Origin: Dendrolimus kikuchii
Taxonomy: Eukaryota > Arthropoda > Insecta > Lepidoptera > Lasiocampidae
DNA length: 64,000 bases
Reading direction: 5' to 3'
Assembly: GCA_019925095.2 (NCBI GenBank)
Contig: CM034411.1
Location: forward strand, 2,887,001 to 2,951,000
The notes below the pieces were generated by a model. The model searched no databases and was not told the origin of the DNA. It saw only the letters and a program-made list of their open reading frames with translations. A program made the translations under genes and the position numbers. This document shows, piece by piece, positions 31,555 to 40,107 of this stretch (the stretch's first letter is position 1; each line of letters begins with the position of its first letter).

Positions 31555-31992
31555 CAATATTTAGCTACACGTGTTGCTGGAGAGTTTCTTGCCGCTTCTT
31601 CTCCTTTACAGCATCAACACGTTGCGAAGCGGTGTACATAGAATAGGAAGTAAAAATTAAATTTTAACTTACATGTGGACCTACTTATGCAAAATGGAAC
31701 CAACCCACATACTGACAGTTTTGAGAAAAAGCCGTTTTTATTAAAATTTTGCGTACAAAAATATATGTCTATATTTTGGAAAAAACATTTAGAATATTGT
31801 ATATTATATTTTCTCGTTATGATTTTTATTGAGTCGATAGAAGGTGCATTTTGAAAGTCTTCTGCATCCTTAACCCAATTTTGGCATGTTTGTGGATTGG
31901 TTCTGTTTTGCATAAGTAGGTCCATGTATGACCTTCAAAAAGTGTTCTCCAGTGTAACTTATCTTGAATAAAAACTTTTAAATTTGCATTTG
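31555..31992 (+). repeat. RepL copy interrupted by a MITE
   Basis: TTGCCGCTTCTTCTCCTTTA, ACACGTTGCGAAGCGGTGTA and AATTTTAACTTACATGT before the insertion; ATGACCTTCAAAAAGTGTTC and ATAAAAACTTTTAAATTTG after it. Confidence 0.65.
31677..31923. mobile_element. MITE, 247 bp, TSD ATGT
   Basis: GGACCTACTTATGCAAAATG at the left is inverted at the right as TTTTGCATAAGTAGGTCC. ATGT lies at 31673-31676 and 31924-31927. Its removal restores RepL exactly. The minus-strand frame across it (31614-31925) shows no domain and includes both inverted ends. Confidence 0.75.
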
Positions 31993-32249
31993 AATTTGAT
32001 GAAACGAAAAAAGTGATCCATGTAAACGTAAGTTTGAATCATTCAATTTCATTGAATACCGTCATTGCTTTCAACCAAATCGATGACTAATGGCACAAAG
32101 AACCAGGTCACCATATATGTGTGCTGCGAATCTATCTGGATATTAATTGAATATTATTTCCTCATTACGGTAGGGTGACAATGTTGAATTTAATTGAAGG
32201 AATTCTTATATTTTTTTACAACTTAATTAATTTGTTACAATACAAAATA

Positions 32250-32640
32250 TAGTTCATCATTCAAGTGTTATTATGTATGGCACCAGTAATATACAATAAA
32301 TTACCTGACAGTATAAAGAAGCAATAATCCGTATTATTCTTTAAGAGACATTTAAAGAAATTAATAAAATTCTATTATAAAATCAAGGATTATTTAAGTG
32401 ACAAATTCTAATGATAATTAAATTAATGTATTCTTAATTAATTAATGCTTTGCTTGACATTTAATATTACCTAATTTATTTGATTATTATTGTAAATTAG
32501 TTTCAATGTAGATTTAGTTATAATGTCTGAAAATTGCACGCCTAATAAGACAAAATGTATTGAGACTATTACCACAAAAAACACCTATGTATACATACAT
32601 TTCTAGCAATTAATTATTATTCTATTCTATATTCAATTGC
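32250..32640 (+). mobile_element. LINE C-terminus and 3' UTR
   Basis: The + strand reads MAPVIYNKLPDSIKKQ, then a stop, then VLFFKRHLKKLIKFYYKIKD and YLSDKF. This resembles the VKLYNKLP...FKxxLKxxL end of CR1/Jockey LINEs. The 3' UTR ends in (TATTC)-rich sequence at about 32620. Confidence 0.5.
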
Positions 32641-32859
32641 TTTTTAATTTTTTTCCAAAACTTAAGACTCCATAATGAGGTTTAATTACGTATTTACAAA
32701 CAACGAACCAAATATGCAAATTAAAACTTAACACTAAAAATAAACACATAGTTGGATTAATCGTGTGATGTAAGTGTTTTCATATTATTCATTGTTGAAA
32801 TACTAACAAGATAAAAATATTTTTATATAATTAATACGACAAAAAAAAGAAGAAAGAAA

Positions 32860-32945
32860 GAAAATATTAAACTAAATACTTAAAAATAAACTAAATTATA
32901 AATAAATTGATATAAAGTATGTAACAAATCGCTGCCAAAAAAAAT
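32860..32945 (-). repeat. LINE-S 3' UTR fragment
   Basis: AAATAAACTAAATTATAAAT and TAACAAATCGCTGCCA match 216-270. Confidence 0.45.
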
Positions 32946-32990
32946 TAACATATAGTTTATTTTTAGTGTTACTTATTTTGAAGTCACAGT

Positions 32991-33244
32991 CGTCGTCGTC
33001 GTCAGCCATTTGCAGTCCACTGCTGGACGTAGGCCTCCCCAAGACAGCGCCACTCATCCCTGTCCTCCGATTTCCTCAGCCAGCGCCTAACGGCGACCTT
33101 GCATAGGTCGTCGGTCCTTCGGACTGGAAGGCGTCCGACACTACGTTTACCGAGACGCGGTCTCCACTCCAGGACTCGTTTGCTCCATCGACCATCGGTC
33201 CTGCGGCAGATGTGACCGGCCCACTGCCACTTCAACTTGCTAAT
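32991..33244 (-). mobile_element. RTE-like LINE C-terminus with 15-bp duplication
   Basis: TTTTGAAGTCACAGT lies at 32976-32990 and 33245-33259. The minus-strand frame encodes ISKLKWQWAGHICRRTDGRW, SKRVLEWRPRLGKRSVGRLP and YVQQWTANG-stop, the end of an RTE-type polyprotein, followed by a (GAC)n tail. Uninterrupted over 84 codons, so recent. Confidence 0.85.
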
Positions 33245-33259
33245 TTTTGAAGTCACAGT

Positions 33260-34420
33260 ACTTAAGTTTTATTGGTGCAGACAGTTGCGTAACTTTCTGA
33301 AATAATCTGAACAACCCTATAGTAGTATAAAAATATTTCTCTGTCTACCCCAAGTACAATTTGCATATAAATTGTATAATTTCTGTATAACATTGGAGAT
33401 ATTACAAACATTAAAATTCGCTATAAACATTTGGCTTTGCAATGTCATGTATTCTGCGAAAAACAATGGGAGGGAAGCATTAATTACGAATGCTAAGTGG
33501 TAATTAGAATTAAAATATGGTTTAGAGCTGTTTTATGCGATTATGAAGGAAGGAAAGGAGTTTTATGACAATACTTACCACGGGTGGCTGGTGAATTTGC
33601 ATACTTATGCTTTAGAAGGACTTTCTGCGTGATTTTACCCGGGTATCCTGACGAAGTTATAAGTTTTTTATACTAAGCTAGGGTCTGACCTCCCTTGAAA
33701 AATTATCTAACTAATGTTGGAAACCGCTTAAAAATCCGTTGCGTGGCTCAGGAGTTAGTGGATATATAGACAGAGAGACAGACGGAAAGCGTTTTTGTTT
33801 TATACTATGTATAGAATATGTTTTAATTGTATTTATTTATTTTTAATAGATTTACATTTTAAACATATACTCATTAGGAAATAGATTTTATTAAAAAACT
33901 GCAGAATATATTTATAGTCAGTGGCATGTTTATTTTTTTTTAATGTTTATGTTTTTTAAACGTTAATGGGCAAAAACAATTCTACATCCAACTGAAGTCA
34001 CTTTCATAAATGAATGGAAAGACTTTTTTGTTCAATAAAAAAAGTATTTAGATATTTTATTCAAATAATTTAGTTAAAACTTTGATTTTACCACATTTCG
34101 TTTAATAGACAGACAGAGAATAATTCTAAAAGTTACACTCGAATTCTCCACATATTTATTATATTCTCTCTCTGACTCTGTTCTCCTTCACTATATGCCA
34201 ATTATTTGAGGTCGGCACCATACGTCTTTTCCTACCATAACTCCTCTATTCTGACATGTCTACCCGTGTCTACCCGTCACTTCCAGTTTAAAATTCTTTA
34301 TGCCACGTAACTTTCTTTCCTCTTCGTTACACTACATTCTATTATAGATAGATAAATTTCGTTAGTAATATTGTGATACTAAAAAACGAATTACAAATAT
34401 TTGAACACGTAGATTTGATT
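33260..34420. other. Unassigned AT-rich sequence
   Basis: 1.1 kb with poly(A/T) runs and no recognised repeat or coding signal. Part of 33600-33780 reads like a decayed LINE 3' end (GTGGCTCAGGAGTTAGTGG). Confidence 0.35.
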
Positions 34421-34423
34421 ATT

Positions 34424-34600
34424 TACTAACCGACTTCCAAAAGGAGGAGGCTCTCAGTTCGAATGTTTTTTTTTTTATATGTTTGTTACGCAATTTCTCC
34501 GTCAATTGTAGAACAATTTTCAATTTTTTGCATTATTCGAAAGAGCATATTCCTGAGGTGGTGAGCAACCCTTGTTGAAGAGCGTCGAGCGCATACTCTT
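34424..34600 (+). repeat. RepO fragment
   Basis: ACCGACTTCCAAAAGGAGGA, GGCTCTCAGTTCGAATG and a poly(T) follow a pattern common in Lepidoptera. The CTTGAAGTCGGTGCCAAGTA piece at 35455 may be its other end. Confidence 0.4.
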
Positions 34601-34659
34601 CGAAAGGCAAAACTTGTATACGCATGCCAGTAGTACAATTTCTTCAGGCGCTTAAAGTA

Positions 34660-35376
34660 CATACATACATAACTTCACGCCAGTTCCCTTGCGGGGTAGG
34701 CACGAACAACAGAGTGCCATTTAGGCTTATTCTTACACACCTCACTTGCCTCTTTGACATTCATAACTCTTGTCATGCAAGCTCGTCTGTTCTTAAGGCT
34801 CCTGACATCACCTTCGGCTAGTACACGATCAATTTGATCATGGAAGGTGTGCCGTGGCCTTCCACGACTTCTGCATCCATCCACTTTTGCATTGTATATC
34901 TGTTTAGTCATTCTTTCATCATGCATTCTTTCCATATGCCCGAACCACCGCAGCATTCCTTTCCTTACCTTCACCCCGACACTCTCTTTCAGACCAACTC
35001 TCTTTCTTACTTCCGTATTACGACCGCGGTCCGCGAGCGTCACTCCGCAGATTTTGCGCAGTGCTCGCATCTCGACCACGTTTACTCTACTTTCATGCTC
35101 TCTCTTCCATACCCAACTCTCGCATCCATACGTGAGCGTAGGTACCAGCACTGCGTTGTGTATGGCGAGCTGGGCCTTCTGGCTGAGGTTCTTAGCGCCT
35201 AGAAGTTTACCTAACGCTCCATTCACACTATTCCCCAAAATCACTCTTCTTTCTATATCAGCGGTGTACCTTCCATCCCTGCTAAAAGCACATCCAAGAT
35301 ATACAAACTCATTCACTTGCTCTAGCATAACATCATCGACCATTATCCTTGCATTCGTTCTGGTTTCTTGCGCTTT
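34660..35376 (-). mobile_element. RS LINE, longest copy (717 bp), 12-bp duplication
   Basis: GCGCTTAAAGTA (34648-34659) and GCGCTTACAGTA (35377-35388) flank it, with one mismatch. An uninterrupted 222-codon frame (35343-34675, minus) carries VNEFVYLGCAFSRDGRYTAD, PTLTYGCESWVWKREHESRV, GMLRWFGHMERMHDERMTKQ and RSRGRPRHTFHDQ, ending ARELA. YLGxxFSxDG and LTYGCESW are typical post-RT blocks of RTE/L2-like LINEs. It is 5'-truncated, so not autonomous. Confidence 0.9.
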
Positions 35377-35751
35377 GCGCTTACAGTATTATTTCTAAAG
35401 CTATTTAAGTATTTGCGCAACTAAAAAGTAGAAATTGAATGTTTTCTACAACATCTTGAAGTCGGTGCCAAGTAAAAAGACTTCAAGACATTGTAGAAGA
35501 ATTTTTTGTTTTTTTTTTTATTATGAAATCGGCTTTGTTTTTTCAAATAGTCCGTTTGTAAAGTTGTAATATAGACACCCTAGCGCCCGATTTGCCGTGG
35601 ACAGAATAATTTATGGTCCAACCACGTTGATTTGATAGCGTCCACGTGCCTCGAATGTTTATATTTGCTTTTGTGGCTTCCATAAAATTGGATAAGTAAA
35701 TTGATTTCATCGATCGAGCAATCTTATTTCTTCTACGTGGCCTTAATATAT
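35377..35751. other. Unassigned; short repeat phrase
   Basis: 35455-35540 (TCTTGAAGTCGGTGCCAAGT and poly(T)) may belong to RepO. Otherwise unrecognised. Confidence 0.35.
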
Positions 35752-36203
35752 TGTTACGAGTGCGGGACTCGAATTAAAATGCCGTTGGAATTACTATAGA
35801 ATTTATTAGAACTATACAAACAAGTATAATACAGGTACAAATATAACTGGACGCAACCAGTACAAACGTGACGCACGATTCAATAACACGCGCAAAGTCC
35901 GTCACTATATAGCTTGTCGAATGTACACACGTCTTGCTCGTATCGTAATCCTCGCTTGACTGCCTTACCCCTCCGTTCGGGCATTGTTTTATACTAAACT
36001 ATACAATACAACACTTGACCGCCTGGACTGAATTTTCTAAGAATTACACCTGGCTAACAACTAACGACCATCATAAAGCATTACAATACACAATAGGCGC
36101 CTTTTCTAATTACATATTTTAAACACAAAGTAAACAAAAGAAGTCCAAAAGCCGAAAAGGTAATAAACTGCAGGTGTGCATTCACTTTTGTCGGTGTGTA
36201 ACA
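35752..36203 (+). mobile_element. Solo LTR1, 452 bp, TSD ATAT
   Basis: TGTTACGAGTGCGGGACTCG ... GGTGTGTAACA, with a perfect 6-bp terminal inversion TGTTAC/GTAACA. ATAT lies on both sides (35748-35751, 36204-36207). Five LTR1 copies occur in the window and none has internal coding sequence. Confidence 0.85.
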
Positions 36204-36349
36204 ATATGTTACATTAGAGGCAGAGGGCCTACTCTCAAACGTCTTTCGTTGTTCGTTTTAGAACTTTTTGCTTGTGTTTTTTTTTTATATTTTAGTTTAT
36301 TTTCCATTATGTGTTCCATTTATGTTACAGTTATATGAACTACTAGGAT

Positions 36350-36545
36350 ATATCCGCGACTTTGTCCATGCTTGACCTGAAATTCAATGTGGGCATTTTA
36401 AATCATTCCCAGAAAAATTCCCGCAGGGTTCCCGGGATAAAAAGTAGCGCAGATTTTAAGTGTAAGATTTTGCTGTCGATCAACGAAAATAGAATCGAAA
36501 TTGGCCCAGTAGTTTTTACGTGAATTCCGAACAAACAAACAAGTA
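36350..36545 (-). repeat. RepQ copy
   Basis: TTCCCAGAAAAATTCCCGCA, GCTGTCGATCAACGAAAATA and AGTAGTTTTTACGTGAATTC are the inverse of 13960-14130. Confidence 0.5.
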
Positions 36546-36689
36546 TAAAAAAATGCATCGTTCTCTATCGTTTATTTATAGTCTATTCTAGTTGTTTTAT
36601 TGTTTAAATAGCTTCAATGTACAGACATATCATTTTTATTAGAATTTTTCAAGCTTTTATTTAACTTGCAATGGATTGTACCTACATAT

Positions 36690-36910
36690 GTATGTAAGTT
36701 CGGGTGGAATTTTGCAAATTAAATTTGACCAACTTCCCGGTTTCCGACTGAGCTGAAATTTTTCACACATATGTATATCGCGTGACAATACAATAATATG
36801 GTACCATGGAGCTGATCTGATGATGGAGTCGGAAGTTGATAGGAACTACTTTACTAAACAAGACAGACCCGTCGTGTTTAGGCTCGTTTTATTTGTCTTG
36901 GCTAGCACTC
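36690..36910 (+). repeat. RepP copy
   Basis: TTCGGGTGGAATTTTGCAAA, CCGGTTTCCGACTGAGCTGA and ATGGTACCATGGAGCTGATC. A well-known type of lepidopteran intergenic repeat; class uncertain. Confidence 0.45.
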
Positions 36911-36963
36911 TGCTGCTATGATATCCAGGATCTCAAAAGCTTGTATTTAAAAACCTTTTTACA

Positions 36964-37435
36964 TGTTACGAGCTACACAGGACTCGAATTAAAATGACGT
37001 TGGAGTTACTATAGAGTTTATAACTGTACAAACACGTATAAAATAGGTACAAATATACTGGATACAACCAGTAACACTACTTGTTACAATCGGCACGATC
37101 AATAACACGCGTGAAGTCCGTCACTATATCGCTTGTTGAATGTACACGTCTTGCCGGTATCGTAATCGTCGCTCGACTCCGATCTCACATTTCGGGCATT
37201 CCTTTATACTCAACTTACAATGTGTCACGACCGGGTAAACAATGATTTCCACGAATCACACCTGCGCCTCTGTCGGCGCAATTCCCAGGAAGCATAATTC
37301 TGTACACCTGCCTAATTATGCCTGCGAACGGCCATAAACCAGTACAATAACAATAGGTTATTGCCTAATAGCTAATTTTAAACACGAAGTAAACAAAAGA
37401 ACTTCGAATAGAGGAAGGGTAATAAACCAGGTTTT
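36964..37435 (+). mobile_element. LTR1 copy, 3' end lost at a SINE-C
   Basis: TGTTACGAGCTACACAGGAC to GGAAGGGTAATAAACCAGG. The last about 50 bp of LTR1 are absent, and the SINE-C tail begins at the break. Confidence 0.75.
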
Positions 37436-37604
37436 ATGGCAGGCACGATGTTTTCCTTCACCGTTGTTAGTACGTGGTAATTGTAACAATATACACATTA
37501 GGTCAGAAAACGGAGTAAGTGGTAAATGCGTTCCGGTCAGGATCGAACCCACGCGCTTTAAGATCAAGACGCGTGCGCTAGCCATTACGCTACCACGGCT
37601 GTAA
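37436..37604 (-). mobile_element. SINE-C (tRNA-derived)
   Basis: The minus strand starts GCCGTGGTAGCGTAATGGCT (A box TAGCGTAATGG), then GCGTGGGTTCGATCCTGACC (B box GGTTCGATCC), CCACTTACTCCGTTTTCTGA and GGTGAAGGAAAACATCGTGC. The last phrase is very widespread in Lepidoptera. Not a functional tRNA: no intact acceptor stem. Confidence 0.8.
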
Positions 37605-37729
37605 AGTTTCATTAAGCTTATTGAGAGCTCTATTTTAATACAGTTTTTGTATGTTTGGCAAGCACAATATATCAGTAAATGGCCAAGAAGACAGAGAAAA
37701 GAGAATAATTCATTTAAAAAACAATTTCG

Positions 37730-37996
37730 AGCAGAAACGGAGAAAGAATACAATTTGCTGCAGCCGGGCGGGCTCTCATGAGAGGCGGAAAAACAACCCA
37801 CAGCCAGGTTGTAGCGTATTTGCCCGTCTTGATAGCTACCACCCCTGGTCTAGAGTGTGTCACCATAACAACCCTGAATTGTTCCGGCATTAGTGGCTAG
37901 TAGCAACTTTGGTGTTACAAATGTCCATAGGCGATGGTAACTGCTTTTCATCAGGCGGGCCGTCTGCCTATCTGCTGAATTCATGCAATAAAAAAC
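37730..37996 (+). mobile_element. SINE-A copy
   Basis: GCAGAAACGGAGAAAGAATA, TACCACCCCTGGTCTAGAGT and GGCGATGGTAACTGCTTTTC, ending CATGCAATAAAAAA. An internal deletion removes the CAGTCTCCCTTAAGAGAGCA block. Confidence 0.8.
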
Positions 37997-38227
37997 GTAT
38001 ATATCTTAGTTTTCAAACAAACCCAGACCAACAATTCGCTGCTATTTTAGTCATTCGATCTTTAGATGTTTTTACGGTGTTGCTCGGGAATTAGGTCGCA
38101 GATTATCCGGTGATCTGGTTTCCTTCGTTAAATAAAGTAAGGCGTGCTAATTACCTTAATTGACGCCTCATATACTTATTCCCCTTTGTTTCTGAGGATT
38201 ATATTTCGTTTATTTCATGTCGTGATG

Positions 38228-38320
38228 TCAAGTGACGTTGTAGCGTAGCGGCTAGCACATACGTACCAGTCTGAAAGGGCAGGGCAGGTAAGGCATGCAC
38301 CACTTAGGCAGTTTTCTGAC
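38228..38320 (+). mobile_element. SINE-C fragment
   Basis: GTTGTAGCGTAGCGGCTAGC is the A-box region. The B box is gone, and CAGTTTTCTGACCTAGATAG marks the body. Confidence 0.5.
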
Positions 38321-38360
38321 CTAGATAGATAGATAGAAAATAATTTTATTGTTCACCACA

Positions 38361-38564
38361 TTTTTTTTTTATCGCAGGAGTTCACCAGACAGGCAGATGG
38401 CCCACTTGATGGAACGCGGTTACCATCGCCTATGGATATTTGCAACACCAAATGGCGCTATAAATGCGCTGCTGCTCTTTTAAGGGAGACTGGAACCTGG
38501 TCACTAATGCCGGAACACAACTCAAGGTTGTTATGGTGGCATACTTTAGACCAGGGGTGGTAGC
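38361..38564 (-). mobile_element. SINE-A copy, left arm of an inverted pair
   Basis: T10, then ATCGCAGGAGTTCACCAGAC ... CCAGGGGTGGTAGCC. Truncated at the GGTAGCC block, which is then repeated three times (TGGTAGCC). Confidence 0.85.
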
Positions 38565-38580
38565 CTGGTAGCCTGGTAGC

Positions 38581-38868
38581 ATTTCCAGCGGCCGGGCGGC
38601 CTGTCGTAAGAGGCGACAAAACAACCCACAGCCAGGTGGTACGGCGTTTGCCCGACTGGATGGCTACCATCCCTGGTCTAAAGTATGTCGTCATAACAAC
38701 CTTGAGTTGTGCTCCGGCATTAGTGACTAGGTTCCAGTCTCTTTTAAGAGAGCAGCAGCGCATTTGTAGCACCTTTGGTGTTGTAAATGTCCATAGGCAA
38801 TGGTAACCGCTTTCCATCAAGTGGGCAGTCTGCCTGTCTGCTGAACTCCTGCAATAAAAATAAATAAA
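38581..38868 (+). mobile_element. SINE-A copy, right arm of an inverted pair
   Basis: CAGCGGCCGGGCGGCCTGTC to CTGCAATAAAAATAAATAAA. About 200 bp (38664-38868) can pair with 38361-38564. A third fragment (-) with CCCTACCACCTGGCTGTGGG follows at 38869-38913. Confidence 0.85.
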
Positions 38869-38964
38869 CAAATGCCCTACCACCTGGCTGTGGGTCGTTT
38901 TGTCGCCTCTTACATACATACTTACATACACATCAAGAGAATCATTTACAGTCATTTCATGTCA

Positions 38965-39060
38965 AAGCAGAAACAAATCGCGGCCTTATCGCTTTAGAGC
39001 GATCTCTTCAAGACAACCTGGGCTGTGGATTGTGTGAAAGAAATCACTAGTGTATGTATG
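38965..39060 (-). mobile_element. LINE-J 3' UTR fragment
   Basis: GCGGCCTTATCGCTTTAGAG and CGATCTCTTCAAGACAACCT. Confidence 0.55.
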
Positions 39061-39106
39061 ACAGTGGTGTGGAAATCAAATACATTTAATTAATAGGATA
39101 CATAGA

Positions 39107-39466
39107 ACTACGTTTTAACGGTTTTAAGCGCGGTAATTTTATTTGATTTTGGTTTTTCCGACGTTTCGGCCACTTTTCAGTGGCCGTGATCACGGAAGAC
39201 AAAGATGTCAAGTGTCAACGAGTATTGTTAAAGTATTATTTAGCCTACCGCCAACTTATTAATTTTAATTATTTAATTTTTAATTTTGTTTATGGTTATT
39301 ATTTAATCTATGGGAGCCTAATCTAATTTACTACCGCTTCGCAACATGTTATGGCTTGAAGAGAAGAAGCGGCGCAAGAAACTCTTCAGCAAACATGCCT
39401 AGCTCTAATAATTTTATATAATATTAAAATGGGTGGAAGGAAAAATAAAAGTAATTATCACAAACC
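39107..39466 (-). mobile_element. PLE terminal region, left arm of a large palindrome
   Basis: ACTACGTTTTAACGGTTTTA, CGACGTTTCGGCCACTTTTC, TTAGCCTACCGCCAACTTAT and AATGGGTGGAAGGAAAAATA ending GTAATTATCA. The next base begins the mirror-image copy. Confidence 0.85.
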
Positions 39467-39870
39467 AACTTGACTGATAATTACTTTTATTTTTCCTTCC
39501 ACCCATTTTAATATTATATAAAATTATTAGAGCTAGGCATGTTTGCTGAAGAGTTTCTTGCGCCGCTTCTTCTCTTCAAGCCATAACATGTTGCGAAGCG
39601 GTAGTAAATTAGATTAGGCTCCCATAGATTAAATAATAACCATAAACAAAATTAAAAATTAAATAATTAAAATTAATAAGTTGGCGGTAGGCTAAATAAT
39701 ACTTTAACAATACTCGTTGACACTTGACATCTTTGTCTTCCGTGATCACGGCCACTGAAAAGTGGCCGAAACGTCGGAAAAACCAAAATCAAATAAAATT
39801 ACCGCGCTTAAAACCGTTAAAACGTAGTTTTATTATGTATACAAGTCGCGAAAACTTAAGAAAATATTAT
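39467..39870 (+). mobile_element. PLE terminal region, right arm of a large palindrome
   Basis: Starts CAAACCAACTTGACTGATAA (the last codons of the PLE protein), then mirrors 39107-39466 almost base for base, and runs on to GTATACAAGTCGCGAAAACT and TAAGAAAATATTAT. Confidence 0.85.
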
Positions 39871-40041
39871 AGGATACATAGATATTAACATATACATATA
39901 ATTAAGATAAATAAAAAGAAAATAGACAATAACACATATTAATATTAAAATATATACATTATTAATATGTGTATAGCAACAACAATAGCTATACAATATT
40001 AATACACATATTAACAAATTAAAATACATACTGTTGTTGTT
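39871..40041. other. Unassigned AT-rich spacer
   Basis: Short AT-rich repeats around TATACATATTAATA; nothing else. Confidence 0.4.
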
Positions 40042-40107
40042 TGACGGCCTCTGTGGTTGAGCGGGCTAAGCCTTTGCCGGCCTACCTCACTACAACGCAG
40101 AGGCTCC
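40042..40107 (+). mobile_element. SINE-B 5' part, split by the R1-clade LINE
   Basis: GACGGCCTCTGTGGTTGAGC to AACGCAGAGGCTCC. The rest continues at 43714. The break falls between the A and B boxes, a few bases before GTTCGATTCC. Confidence 0.85.

Noticed and set aside
31614..31925. 103-codon minus-strand frame
   Set aside because: It runs across both inverted ends of a MITE and into RepL.
34834..35398. Long + strand frames (122 and 183 codons)
   Set aside because: Antisense shadows of the RS LINE coding frame on the minus strand.
37535..37604. Possible tRNA gene with A and B boxes
   Set aside because: It continues into a SINE body with GGAAAACATCGTG and has no intact cloverleaf acceptor stem; called SINE-C.
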